Part shown: positions 47,438-58,800 of the stretch, piece after piece
How positions within the stretch are numbered: position 1 is the first letter of the stretch
How the letters are laid out: every line of letters begins with the position of its first letter
Assembly (NCBI GenBank): GCA_015832175.1
Contig: WJXW01000001.1
Location: 4,278,001 to 4,342,000, forward strand
Direction: 5' to 3'
Length of the DNA stretch: 64,000 bases
From: Paraphaeosphaeria minitans
Lineage: Eukaryota > Ascomycota > Dothideomycetes > Pleosporales > Didymosphaeriaceae
Program-made: the position numbers and the translations under genes
Notes under the pieces: model-generated
Seen by the model: only the letters and a program-made list of their open reading frames with translations
Database searches by the model: none
Told to the model about the DNA's origin: nothing

Positions 47438-48966
47438 TCATACATCCCTCACCCCCCTCTCCCCACACACAAACGTCCCCCACCCTCCGCCCCTCCCACC
47501 CCACCGATCACTCACAACTTCCATCACGCCAATCATTTCAACGCCCTTCCTCGCCCTCTTCACAACTTCCCCATCCCTATACACAGCTCGGGCATCAACC
47601 TTCCTGCGCGGCATCTTCTCTACCAATAGCGACAGATCCAGGTACGGTGTCAACAGACCCATCAACGCCGGGGCATTCTTGTTCGACGCGAATATCGAAG
47701 GCGGTGGCGGTGGCTGTTGCCGGTTCTCTTGGTTTGGATTGGGCGTTTTGAGTGGTGGGCGAGGTGGCACGCTGGGGTTGGACAGTAGCGTGTGGAGGGT
47801 GTGGTTGCAGGTTAGGTGGGAGAGGGTGAGTAGGAAGGAGGAGGTCAATGCTTGTGCTATTGCATGTCAGCACGCTTCCGAGAAGCAGAGGGGGTTCGCT
47901 CACCTTGTGCATAGTCTTTCTGCAGGAGTGGACTAACGACGTGCGCGAGATTGTCGATGAGCAGGAAGGCTGTTTGTGCGGGTGTAGGATCTCTCTTCCA
48001 TGGGGGTTGTGCGGTTACTGTGGGCTGAGCTTGTGGAGCAGGAACCACAGCCGGACGGTGAGAAGTATCGTCGCGTTGGTCGGCGGGTCCGTCGACGAAA
48101 AGTATCTCGTCGTGCTCCTCCGTTGGCAGTGCTTCGGTTGTTATCATATCTTTTGAAGTTGGAGCTGCCGGGTTGTCGTCAAACAGCAATTCCTCTTCTT
48201 CGTCGCTATCCGCAACAAAAGTCCTCTTTGGCATATCCTTCTCTCTCTCCGGTTCCGCATCTCGTCTTCTTTGCACATCCTCGACCGGCATCTCTACACG
48301 TGCTTCACTGACAGAAACCTCGCAACCGCCCTCGTTTCCTCCCTGCAAGTTCTGTCCCTCCAGCTCATCCCTCACCTCCCCAACAGCCTCCATAACCCCC
48401 ACCAAATCAAAAGCCCGCATAATTTTCACGCGATCAAGTGCTTTCGCAGCGACGTCCTCCGCACTCAGCTCTCCCATACCCACGGCTTCCTTCAGACCAC
48501 GAAGCACCCCCGCATCACCCTGCAGACCCGCAAGGAGAAACGCATACAAGCGGAGAACATCGAAGTTGCCCGTCGTATCCACGACCGCAGCCGACGCATG
48601 CGGATTGTCCAGTAGACATGAAGACAACAGCGCGAGACAAATCTATCCCCCGTCAGCTCCAATACCCCAAGTCACCATCTCATCTCCATCCCGCACCCAC
48701 CCGAAGCGTGAATGGATTTATGAAAGGTCAAGCCAACCCACCTCTCCACCTCCACCCCCAGCTTCTCCCCAAACACCAACCACCCTGCCACCCACCAACC
48801 CGCCCCCCAACGCCGCATCCACGCTCTGGGACCCTGTTCTCAGAACGCCTTCGCTTTTTGTGGGCCGTGGCTTTCCACTAATCACCTCGTCGAACAACCG
48901 GCCCAGCTCCTCATCGGTGATGGCCGCGCTCGCGAGAATCGGTTCTGCGGGTCTGGCGGGGGCCAT
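47438..48966 (-). CDS. RecA/Rad51-like recombination protein with degenerate Walker A
   Basis: Three exons: 48966-48742, 48642-47904 and 47856-47438; 460 residues. The N-terminal part (ISGKPRPTKSEGVLRTGSQSVDAALGGG) and VGGRVVGVWGE lead into the P-loop of the Rad51/RadA fold, and ICLALLSSCLLDNP continues the following helix across intron 1. The P-loop reads GEAGGGGGE (residues 67-75) where GExGxGKT is expected, so both the Lys and Thr that hold ATP phosphates are replaced by Gly. Walker B is present (TAFLLIDNLAHVV). A large acidic, disordered insert (~180-270) separates the two. The end is a Pro-rich stretch and a compact C-terminal strand set. It is probably a Rad51 paralogue acting in DNA repair without ATP hydrolysis, or a diverged regulatory homologue. 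Confidence 0.75.
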
Positions 48967-50023
48967 GGCGTCGCCCTCGGCGGTGCGTAGCCAGCGGTGG
49001 AGTGGTCACGGGCTGGATGGAAGAGGAGCCATGCACCTGGACGAAGGATGGTAGATGATTGTGGCGTTGAAGGTGGAGGTAGGTACGACTATCTACGTAC
49101 CGGTACCTATCTAGCGCGCCTTCCCACCGACAGGACAGAACACTAGGTACCTACGGTACGCGTCCACAACGGTCAAACCCGCGTGCTAGTTAGTAGGTTT
49201 GCTGCACCGTCACCCAAACGCTTGCAATACGAGTCGATATATCGATCCAAGAATACGACCTGCCATTGCGGAGTGTTTATTAGTCGCGAATGCATGACGC
49301 CATAGCGTACAGCACCCGAGCCTCTGGAACGTGGCTTGCATGGCTCTCCTCAGCTCGCATCTAGCTGAGCTCCAGGGCTGCAGCTGAAGCATCCGAACAC
49401 CCGCCGTCACGTAGGTACCTGCGTTAGAACGCCGTCTCGCGACGATCCCTTGCTGGTCTCTTCCGCAAACACTAATCTTACCTCGTGCACATTCCTGATG
49501 CAGTACTCCACACCTGGAACAGCAGTGGCGCACAGAATGCTTTCATTGAACTACAAACGCCTCCCATTTCCGTCCCAAGCGCGCGCGTCAAAAGGGATTC
49601 CGTAGGCGGTATAGACGCCTATTAATGAGCAAATAAGAAAAGAAAAAAACAAAAGGAGAAAGTGGTGTTTTTCCCCGTTGCGTCCCTCGCAACGTCCGTC
49701 TCGACTCGGGTTGTTCCTGGGTGCCGTTTTGCATCACGCCCATTCTCTCTCCTTCCAAAATGTACACCCAAAAATTCCATATCCAAACTGCCCTCCGATG
49801 CTACTCTATGCCGTTCCCAACGCCGCGGTGTAGCATGTTCGACTGACGATGGGGGAAATGTCCGTCATGGTATGTGCCCGTGTGGCGTGTTCCTGCTCCA
49901 ACTTGGTAATGGGAGAATCAATGGGGCCTGGCCAGCAGTAGGTGCTCGGCGCAGCCGTTGCGTGTGTGGATGTCATTATGCATGTTAAATCAGAAATGAT
50001 TATCCAGTTGCATCGTGTGGTGC
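48967..50023. other. Intergenic: RecA-like promoter to PAL1 3' end
   Basis: No gene. Contains TAGGTA/TACCTA motifs at 49078-49200, including TACCGGTACCTA and GGTACCTACGGTAC, near the RecA-like gene's 5' end. Confidence 0.6.
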
Positions 50024-51860
50024 TTAGGCGGGGCGCTCGGGTCGCGGCCGTCGTCCACCCTTCATACTCTTGACGCGGTTGAGAAACCCACCGCCTGTCT
50101 GAGGCTTCGACTCAACGGGCGAACCAATACTGTCCGCCGTGGTCGCACGCGTCAGAGCATTGCGGCCTCCCGGAGAAGTGGGTGAAGTTACTCCTTCCTG
50201 CTGAGCCACGTTGATTGCAGTGCCCTTCTTGTCGTACGCTTGGTCGTATTCATCAAAGAAGGGGTTTCTCTCGTTCCTACCGCTTGACAAGCTGCCTCCT
50301 GTGGTCATGGGCCCATTGGGGCTGCCGCCTCCGTACCGAGCTTCAGGAGATGTGATGCGGGGCCGGTCGCCGTAGTCTCGTCGAGGTTGGTTCAAGCCGC
50401 GGAAGCGCTGAGCAATCGACTTCTTTCGGCCAAGACCACTATCCGCGAAGCTCTTCTGGGTTTCCGCCTCGCGTTGCTGGATAGCAGTGCGTGATGCAGG
50501 TGCGCCATCGAGGAAAGTCGATGTGCCCAAACCAACGCTTTGCTCTCCATGGACGATGTCCTCGCGGTCCTTGGGACCAAATGTCAACGAGCGCCCTTCC
50601 AGCCCTGGGCGCTTCCAGGTGTTGGAAGCTGCACCGAAATCAGTGAACCCCTCAGCACCTCGGCCGTGGATCTTGTCCAAGTCAATCTTGTCGTTGATCG
50701 GGCCAGATCCACCAAGTGCATTGTTTGCTGAACCAGCGGGGAACGCATGCATAGGGGCACGCTTGTCTTTCTCGCGGTTGCGGTGGGGCTGCACAGCATC
50801 GTAGGGCCCGTCATGATGGATCATGCTCGGGCCGTAGATGCCGCTGACATCGAGTTTGTCGATGATGTCGAGGCCGTGGGGTTTGCGGACCTTTGTCGAA
50901 CGAGACTTGCCGTCGCGGGCACGATCGTCCCTCTCTCTGCGACGCTCTCTGCGCCGGCGCTCCTCATTCGGATCCAGAGAGCCCTTGTCGATCATGGACG
51001 ACTCTGAGTTGCGGCGCGGTCGCCTGCTCTGCTCCCTCCTGTTCGGGCTGCCCCTCGGCGGAGGGCCCCGTCGATCTCCAGGGGGACGGGGAGGTGCACG
51101 GGGAGGGCCGCGAGGTCGATCATCCCGTCGGTCGTCACGTCGGTCGTCACGTCGGTCGTCGCGCCTGTCGTCTCGTTGCCTCTCGCGCTCCTCCTCGTCT
51201 GAGCGAGACGGACGGTGGCGTGACTCGGTAGGAGCGCCGTTGCGAGGGGGTGGCGCTCGGGGAGCCGGGCCTCGCTTCTTCTCGCCATCGTCAAGCGTGA
51301 GGTTGTCCTGTTGCAGGGAAGGGTAATTAGCGAACTTGCTCGCAAACCGCCTCAGGCGATCCATGGGCTCGAACGTGAAGAAAGGTGTCTGGTGCAGGAG
51401 CGCGATGGGGGAAAGGACTGTGGTGCAGCTGCCGGTGCAACGCAGCACAGCCCACTTGTGACGAGGGAACAAGGACGTACAAAGAGGTCTCTGGCGTCGT
51501 CGCCAAACGTCGCCTTCTTGGGCGACTCGTTCATGGTGGCCGACATGTCGATCAATTGGGCCTGCTTGTTGAACTCGGCTTCGAAGGTCTGCAGGAAGGG
51601 GTTGCGGGACATGGGGCGGCTGCCTGCGCTCGTTGGGGTGTGGACGGCGGGCGAAGGGATGGCGGGCGACGTCGCTCTGTTGCGGAAGGGGTTCTTGGAG
51701 TTGAGTTCGAGCGTGAGCCCGGGAGAGGGGCGCCTTTCTGTGCAAATAGGGGAGGTTAGGCTGGGATTGGGAGGTGGGCGTTTCATCACCGCTTCTGTAG
51801 GTGAAACAGGCGACAAGGACAGGACAGGAGCGTACCTGGCATCGACGGTTCCGCGAACAT
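50024..51860 (-). CDS. PAL1: Pal1-family cell morphology protein
   Basis: Three exons: 51860-51836, 51737-51481 and 51307-50024; 521 residues. Spliced, it reads MFAEPSMPERRPSPGLTLEL..KNPFRNRA, with NPFLQTFEAEF, DDARDLF-DNLTLDDG and, further on, KPHGLDIIDKLDVSGIYG, which is the Pal1 signature, then HHDGPYDAVQPHRNR. The region between is a basic/acidic Arg-Asp-rich repeat (RDDRRDDRRDD..) and Pro/Arg-rich. The C-terminus has NPFFDEYDQ and ends in a basic GGRRPRPERPA. In fission yeast Pal1 is a membrane-associated protein at growing tips that keeps cells cylindrical; fungal homologues also associate with endocytic sites. NPF motifs here suggest EH-domain binding. Intron 2 is ~173 nt and holds an upstream open frame that misleads simple gene calling. 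Confidence 0.88.
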
Positions 51861-53048
51861 GATGGTGCGGCTGCTGGCAAGGCTGGGCGGTGGACCCAAT
51901 CACACTGGGGAGCCGGGGTGGTGGTGGGCGAGATTGCGCTGGGCAAGCGACAGATTGTGGGTGACGCACAAGGCCAATCCTGCTGGCGGAGAGGCAAGAG
52001 TTGGCAGGCTATAGGGGAGGCGGGTAATAAGACTGGCGATTAGGATGGGGCGCGGTGTTTCGCGGGCAGCGGGCCACGGGCCACGGCTACAGCTACACAG
52101 CTTAGGGCGAGGGCAGCGGACAGCGGGCTAAGAAGCTTAGGGTGACGGGCAGCTCGAGTGGGCGGTCGCAGGCTGTTCCTGGGCGCGGCGGGTGTGTGTG
52201 TGGGAGTGTGTGGGTGTGTGTGTATGTGTGAAGGCGGCGGTGATCTTGGTCGAGGCGGCTAGTGCATGTGCAGCCCGAGTGTGTCAAGTGATTGCCAGCG
52301 TCTAGGAGGGCGCGAGGTGCCGCAGGAGGCACGATATAGTAAATGTACGCGAACGGGAAGACTGGCGGGCAACAGGTCGGAGCAGCAGGCTGGCAGTAGC
52401 CGTGGAATAGGTAGATGAGTAGCTAAATAAGAGCTTCACGGTCCGGCGCTGGGCGCTGGGGTAGAGGCCTGACTTATTGCATGCGCGGGCTTGTCGACTG
52501 AGGGGAACTGTGCGCTGGTGGCGCCGCAGCTGATTTTCTAATTCGACGCGCTGTGCCGGATCTGTACGAAATGGCCCGTATGATTGAACCTTTGCTGTGG
52601 GGGAATAGGTAGCGCAGGGGCTGGCAAAGTAGGTAGGTAGAGGCAGACATGGCCGCATCGCTCGTCGTCCTTGGATGCTGCAATCGGCCGTCCACTGCGG
52701 GCGTCCGGCCAGCCACCCACCAGCACCACCAGCACCACCAGCATCACCACCACCCACATGTCCCTTTGTTTACTTCTGTGCTCGACGCACGCCGTGGCCA
52801 CGTCTGCTGCCAACGCCAACGCCAACGCCGACCACGGCTCTTGCGCGCACGGTTGTTGTGGCCACAGCAACGCCGCTCCAGGCTAATTCACCTCCAGCCC
52901 TCGAACAGGCATAGACTTGCCGTCGCCCCCGCAGTTTCGACAGACCCTGAACTGCACACCGAAGAGCCTCAGCGACCAGCTCGCCGCTCATTGTGGTCAC
53001 AGCAGCGCAGACACTCGCAGACACTCGCAGCATCGTCCGCCCCTCGCC
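51861..53048. other. Intergenic between divergent PAL1 and MED31
   Basis: No gene. Includes a GT-rich microsatellite (52191-52230), a CACCACCAG/CACCATC stretch (about 52720-52756) and pyrimidine-rich leaders. Confidence 0.6.
52191..52230. repeat. GT-rich microsatellite
   Basis: Interrupted GT dinucleotide repeat (GTGTGTGTGTGGGAGTGTG...TATGTGTG). Confidence 0.8.
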
Positions 53049-53504
53049 ATGGCCTCCGCTGACGGACCCGACCACGTCCCCCGCTACGGAGGCTTTTCGC
53101 GCTTTGAGCTCGAGCTCGAGGTCCGTCCGAACCAAGGCCCACGTGCTGCCCCTATTCATCACTGATCTCCCTTAGTTCGTGCAGTGCCTTGCCAATCCCG
53201 CCTATCTCAATTACCTAGCCCAGCAAAAAATCCTCGACAAACCCGACTTCGTGGCCTACCTCGGCTACCTCCAGTACTTCAAGGACCCGGAGTACTCGAA
53301 ATTTCTCCAGTACGTGCCCACGGACCGGATGGTCAATAGCGCAAAGGACTGATGATGCGGTGCAGCCATCCTGGGCCAACGCTCCGAGCACTGCAGCTGC
53401 TCCAGCAGGAACGTTTCCGCACCGGCATCCTGAACCCCAGCCTCTTTCAGTTCATGACTGTGGAAGGACTCAAGAACGCAGTTCCTCCCAACGACAAGGA
53501 GTGA
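53049..53504 (+). CDS. MED31: Mediator complex subunit 31 (Soh1), with one apparent frame inconsistency
   Basis: Exon 1 53049-53120 and exon 2 from 53176 give RFELELE-FVQCLANPAYLNYLAQQK and YLGYLQYFKDPEYSKFLQY, diagnostic of Med31, a middle-module Mediator subunit required for activated RNA polymerase II transcription. An intron starting GTGCCC after ..FLQY is expected to end at GGTGCAG (~53363). The conserved continuation PGPTLRALQLLQQERFR then lies one base out of frame relative to exon 2. So either the genomic sequence has one extra base, the gene is mutated, or the acceptor is unusual. The C-terminus GILNPSLFQFMTVEGLKNAV is intact. Because Med31 is near-universal and single copy, a sequence error is the most economical reading. 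Confidence 0.82.
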
Positions 53505-54199
53505 GCTGCGTCATCGCATTCCGGTTGATTGATTCACGACAGGCTTAGTCACCCAATAGCGCCCTGCCAGCGCTATTGGAGGAATTCTTGGCCCGGTTGA
53601 TGTCCATTGTCGGCGGAGGACGGAGGCCATGACCTGTGCACAGTAGTCAGGGGAACGACCACGCAAGGTCAGTCGTGAGGGCAGCGGTGGGTTGTTGGCA
53701 ATCAATGGGTCAAGGTCAAGGCCAGGGCCCCCCGACGCAAGCTGGGATTGATGAGCTGATGTGGGTCTCGCACCTTGCTGGATGGCTTGTTTCTGGTCGA
53801 TTTAGAAAAAAATTGTCTAGGCTCAATGATATTTACATGCACCATCAATACACACTGTACATAGGCATGCGTTTGGTAGATACTTGCTGCGCTGTGTCTG
53901 GCGAACGTGGCTCTGCCTGTCGTTCTCCAGTCACGATGGCTAGTTTCGTTGTGTTTTCGAGATGATGAAACGGCTCGCTATAACAGTACCATGTCTAGCT
54001 ACCTCGATGATTCGAACACTCGCAAGGGCCGCCTTCGGAGCTCGGCTGGTGGCTGGCCCATGGCGACACGGTGCCACGTGATGTTGATCGGCCTAGTAGC
54101 TCCGCCCCACGTCAGTGTTGTGTTGCAATCGGAACATACCTAGCTTGACAGCAGGGTACCCTCTTGCTTCTACCCCTCCCGGACTACGTCTCTTTCACC
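53505..54199. other. Intergenic: MED31 to RabGAP
   Basis: No gene supported. Contains the inverted pair CAATAGCGC..GCGCTATTG at 53554-53578, a short GC stem that could fold at RNA level and may be part of the MED31 3' end. Confidence 0.5.
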
Positions 54200-56734
54200 A
54201 TGAGAGGCATTGCCGAAGCGGAGTAAGCGCTGTCTCTTATGAACGCGCCCAAGTACCTGGCTGATTGTGTCCAGGAAACATTGGCGCCAGCTCGACGATT
54301 TCCACTCGCTCACAGACCTAAAGATAGCTGTATCTTCGCACAGAGAGCCGCAGATCACAGCTGGTTTACGCTCCGTATGCTGGAAGGTACTCAGACTTGC
54401 GCTTGGTAACTGAACAATACTAAGCGCACATCCAGATCTTCCTTCTCTTCAAAACCCTCGATCGCTCGTCATGGCCCGCCCGCATCGTGGAGTCGCGTTC
54501 CGCTTATGCCTCTCTCCGCTCGCACTACCTCCGAGGAATCGAGTATCCGGACGAGTTGGGTTCTGCAGTCGATCCCCTCAGCGAACATGAAGAGGTACAT
54601 ATACCTTCCATCATCTATCATGTCGCGTATTGACCACTACTAAGCCTTGAAAGTCACCGTGGACAGCACTCCGGTCAGACGAGACACTCCGCGCGGAAAT
54701 CTTCCAGGATATCGAGCGATGCATGCCGGACAACGTATACTTCCGGCAACCGGCCACCCAGAACATGATGTTGGACACTCTGTTCGTGTGGTGCAAGATG
54801 CACCCGAACGTGGGATATCGACAGGGTATGCACGAGATACTGGCGCCGATACTATGGGTCATAGAAAGAGACGCAGTGGATGTCAAAGGTACGGATGAGA
54901 AAGAAGCAGACCAGATAATGGTGGACATACTTGACTCCAACTACATGGAGCACGATACCTTCACGCTGTTCTCGTTGATCATGCAGACCGCCATCTCTTT
55001 CTACGCGCCAGCGGACCCTGACTCCTCTTCTGCCGAAACACCAATGCTCGTGCGATGCGCAAAAATCTTTGAACGTTATCTCCCGAAAGCCGATCCAGGG
55101 TTGGCTTCGCATTTGGTAAAGCTTGAGATTGTTCCACAAATATTCCTTCTGTACGTTGCGCTCCTCCAAGACATGCATGTCACTGACACTACCCAGGCGC
55201 TGGATAAGGCTACTTTTCGGTCGCGAGTTCCCCCTCGACGATGCTTTAAACGTATGGGATGCGCTATTCGCCATAGACTCCACCCTTGAGCTAGTTGACA
55301 TGATTTCTGTCTCCATGTTGCTACGGGTCCGCTGGGATCTTATGGCTGCCGATACAAATGAAGCCTTTACGTTGTTGCTGAGATACCCGGAGCCCAGTGC
55401 ACCTGCATATACATTCATCAAAGACGCGCTCTACCTGAGAGACCACCTAACACCCGAGGGTGGAGCGGAAATCATCTCTCGGTATGGAAAGAAGGCTCCG
55501 GTGATCGCCGCATCTCCTCCACCGGATATGCGACCAGCTTCATCACTATCCCTTCACTCATCACATCGCTCAAGGAGCAGCATAGGGTCACCCAGGGCGT
55601 TCGTGGCCCAGCAGGGTGTAGGGATCGAAGCGCTCCTGCAGGGAGCAGCAAAGAATGTGCTTGAGCGAGGCTCGCAGTGGGGTGTCGGAAAAGCTATTCG
55701 CGATGCGGTTGATGAGGTCAGAAAACATGCCGAGGCCATTCAGTCGGGCGTGCCTTCTACAACCGTCTCTGGAAACACGACACCAAGGTCGGGCGGACGG
55801 GAATATCGGAAGCCAGCACAACTAGCAGTAGCCAACGCGAGACCTGTAGTGGCACGTGCGCAATCTGGAAATGCGCTGAAGAAGATCGAGAGCTTGGAAA
55901 GGAGGAGCAAGAATCTTGCAAAGATGCTGGAAAGCGCAGTGGGCGAGCTTTGGGATTACCACAAGGAGCGCAGTGAAGAGAGCAACGACTCCGCCCAGTC
56001 GAAGAAAGACTCAATAGAAGCGCTCAGCCTTGCAATCGCGAAAGTACAGTTCGTTCAGGTCTACCTTGAAGATTCGTCGGTACCGCTGCCAGTAGACGAA
56101 AGAACGGAAGAAGCAGTGAGTTGTCCCATCTTTATACACCAACGAGAAGATGCTGTGCATAAAGAAAACTTGACTGATTCTCTAGGCCACGGCCAGTGCA
56201 GCTGCCACTCTGCTGTCACCGGAACCTACCTCTCCAGCAGCCCTCCCCGAACGAACCGCAAGCGCCCCTCCAATACCCAAGGCATCACGCCCCACGTCAT
56301 CTGGCTCATCTGCGCGGCCTATCTCGCCTACCCCGAACGCCCAACCTACCTCCCCGCCAGTCCATACCTCATCGCTGCGATCGTCTGCATCATCGAGACT
56401 TTCACCCCAACCACCGCGCGCAAGACCTACCCTTGCGTCCTCCAATTTCTCATGGATGCTTGGTCAGGATTCAACGTCCGCATCATCGACGTTCGCATCG
56501 AGCGCCGCACATTCGGCATTCGCCTCAGACGAAAAGCGAAGACTCAAGGGCAAAGGTTTTCTATTCGGAGACGAAGATGAAGCCGAAGAGCCGATGCCAG
56601 AGAAGAGAGGCAGCCGAGGCAGCAGGACGGGCAACCACAGCGGGAAGAGCAAAGGGAAGGGACAAACGGAGGGGGAAATCGAAGAGGAAGTCATTGATTT
56701 GGAGCATGTGGGCAAGAGGGATGCGGTTGTGTGA
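54200..56734 (+). CDS. TBC-domain RabGAP (TBC1D5-like)
   Basis: Six exons: 54200-54222, 54275-54386, 54436-54594, 54654-55150, 55197-56115 and 56186-56734; 752 residues with all splice sites GT..AG. The TBC domain spans ~residues 25-330. It has GLRSVCWKIFLLF, the Arg-finger motif EIFQDIERCMPD (IxxDxxR), the Gln-finger block GYRQGMHEILAPILW and RWIRLLFGREFPLDDALNVWD; both catalytic fingers are present. A Ser/Pro-rich linker follows, then a coiled-coil (KKIESLERRSKNLAKMLE..), and a tail with SSNFSWMLGQD and an acidic end. It accelerates GTP hydrolysis of an endosomal Rab (Ypt7-type in TBC1D5 relatives), acting in retromer/endosome traffic. The first exon is only 23 nt, but the junctions are clean. 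Confidence 0.88.
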
Positions 56735-57181
56735 GCCCGGCAGAGGAGGGCGATACCCAAGGCCATCTAAATGTATGTTCGAGCTAGTAAGCATCACACC
56801 TCCTGCTCTTCCGTTCCACCCCTTTCACTCCACTTGGTCTCACATTGCATAACTCGTCACAACACAGCCTGCAGGCACACAAGCATTCCGTCAAAATCGT
56901 TTATTTGATTTACTTATTCATTTCATGAATTGGACAAAGAATCCAGACCAGACAGCCATCCATGCTCATCAACTATTATGCCAAAGAGTGGAGACGAAGG
57001 GTATCGCATCTTGTTGTCGTTTCGTTTTCGTATCGTGTGCGGACAGTCGTAAGGACAGACAGTCAAATGCCGAGTATCAAGGACAGATGTGTCGAAGCGA
57101 ATCGAGCCGTGTTGTCTTTCAAGGAGGACGAACCGCCGTCTGTGGTGAACAGAGGAGGCAATTTCCATTGCGTATGTCAGC
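56735..57181. other. 3' flanks between RabGAP and metallothionein-like gene
   Basis: Convergent 3' ends. The minus-strand gene ends at 57182 and its 3' UTR probably extends into 56925-57181. No other gene. Confidence 0.5.
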
Positions 57182-57307
57182 TCAAGATGCTGTGGGTCAG
57201 GAGATGCGAGCGGGGGGGGGGAGGGACGCACATTTTCCGCAGTTGCAGGCGCCCTGAGCGCAGCCGCAGTCGGCGCAGTTGCATCCAGCAGTTCCACAGC
57301 CAGGCAT
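57182..57307 (-). CDS. Metallothionein-like Cys-rich microgene
   Basis: Exon 1 57307-57232 gives MPGCGTAGCNCADCGCAQGACNCGK; an intron starting GTGCGT and ending CCCACAG leads to exon 2 57189-57182 (SS, stop), for 27 residues in total. Seven Cys occur as C-x4-C-x-C-x2-C-x-C-x4-C-x-C, with no aromatic residues or His, as in small fungal copper metallothioneins. The protein would chelate Cu(I)/Zn/Cd in the cytosol. If the intron is retained the frame runs on to KCASLPPPARIS with an eighth Cys, so two isoforms are possible. Upstream (57308-57420) is a GTT/TTG-rich leader on the coding-strand complement, and a G9 run lies within the intron. The gene is shorter than common gene-calling cut-offs. 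Confidence 0.65.
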
Positions 57308-58539
57308 CTTTGCTATGGTTTCTGGTGTTGGGAAAGGTGTTGTGGGGGAAAAAGGTGTGTATGTACGTCTGTTGTTGTTGTTGTTGCTGGTTGCTGATGG
57401 TCGCTCAAAGGAGGGGTAGGCGGGGTCTTTTATCTGCGCGCGCACGGCGCTCGGCACGCGCCGCTGCCTCTCACCGAGACGCCCAGCGTTACGGCGCTCT
57501 GGCCTGCGATTGGAGAAGGTCCTGCACAGGGTGGGCTGTGCCAGGGCTGGCCGCCCGCACAATTCACTCAGGGCGCACGCGTTGCCGCTTTCGACGGGGC
57601 GCCCCACGGAACTTGCTCAAACAGGGATGGCGGGCGGAGGCGGTGCCTCTGCGGGAGTTGTGCGGATGGAAAAGCAAACAGCAGCAGCAGCAGCCAGAAA
57701 GTGAGAGGGAATACGGAGAGGCAGGTGATGGCGGGTGGCGAGCTCGCGGGGAGTGACACACTGCCATCACGAATTGGAGGAGTCCTCGGAGCGTTGTCTG
57801 GGGGGCTGCTCGGGCAGTGAACTATTGTTTCGACGACTGTTTCGACGAGGAGGTCTTCGACATGGCATATGGATCCCACCGATAACATATCGACGACCAA
57901 ACCCACCAGTCCGACGCTTGACGCGTCCGCAGTTTCGGGCAAGAAGAGCTACTACTGTCCCTCGGTATGCCGTACAGTGCTCTGCATCGAGTCCACCGCA
58001 CTGCTGTCCGCGGAAGGAAACGTGTACTGTACCTGCCAAGTCAAAGGGACTCAACAAAGCCTCTGCGTTCCCGAGGTCCGGATCTTTGTCCATGGCCTAC
58101 TGTGTACACATGAGTGCGGGAGACAGTCTGGCTGGCTGGCTGGCTTCTGCCCGCCGGCCACACAAGGCCCCCGCGTTCTTACGTACCGCGAGATCGGTCT
58201 CACAGCCGCCTCACCTCACCTCGCCTCGCCTGATGCTATGGGCGGGGATGGACTGCCATATCATGATCTAAGCAGACATCCAAACCCAGCAAACCAGACG
58301 TAGCTATACATCTCGGACCGAACGCAAGTCCCGAGCATGCCGCCCGAAAGACACGCTCTTCTCCCGAGCATCGAGCCGAACCTCCCCGCCCTCCTCAAAT
58401 CCAAAACACACACTTCTGTAGCCAGAGTATATACCCGCATCCACGTCTTACGTTGTTGTAAGACGTAGTAGGTACTAGATAGACTATAGATAACTATCTG
58501 CATCCCCAACACAGAGACACAACTCGGCATACACGTCTC

Positions 58540-58800
58540 ACGTCGTAGACATACTACCTAGACTAGGTTATAGGTATAGGTACTGGTTGCATCACCAACA
58601 CCGAGAACATGACCGTAAAGCCAAGCTTATCGTTTCTCCCCACTGCCTGCCTAGGTACCTAACTACCTACCTCGGTTACCAACGGTCTTGACTTGGCTTC
58701 ACTTCACTTCACTTCACCCCGCCCTGCGCATTCTTACATAACTCACTCGAGTAGGTGTACGCTAAACACGCTTACTGCACATACCTACCCTAACCCCAAA
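58540..58800. repeat. Cluster of TACCTA/TAGGTA motifs and CACTT repeats
   Basis: Many partly palindromic copies such as ACCTAGACTAGGT, GCCTAGGTACCTAAC and ACCTACCTCGG, followed by four tandem CTTCA units near 58697-58718. Confidence 0.7.

Noticed and set aside
57869..58303. 144-codon plus-strand frame with an ATG
   Set aside because: No recognisable family, biased composition and no supporting context; cannot be supported as a gene.
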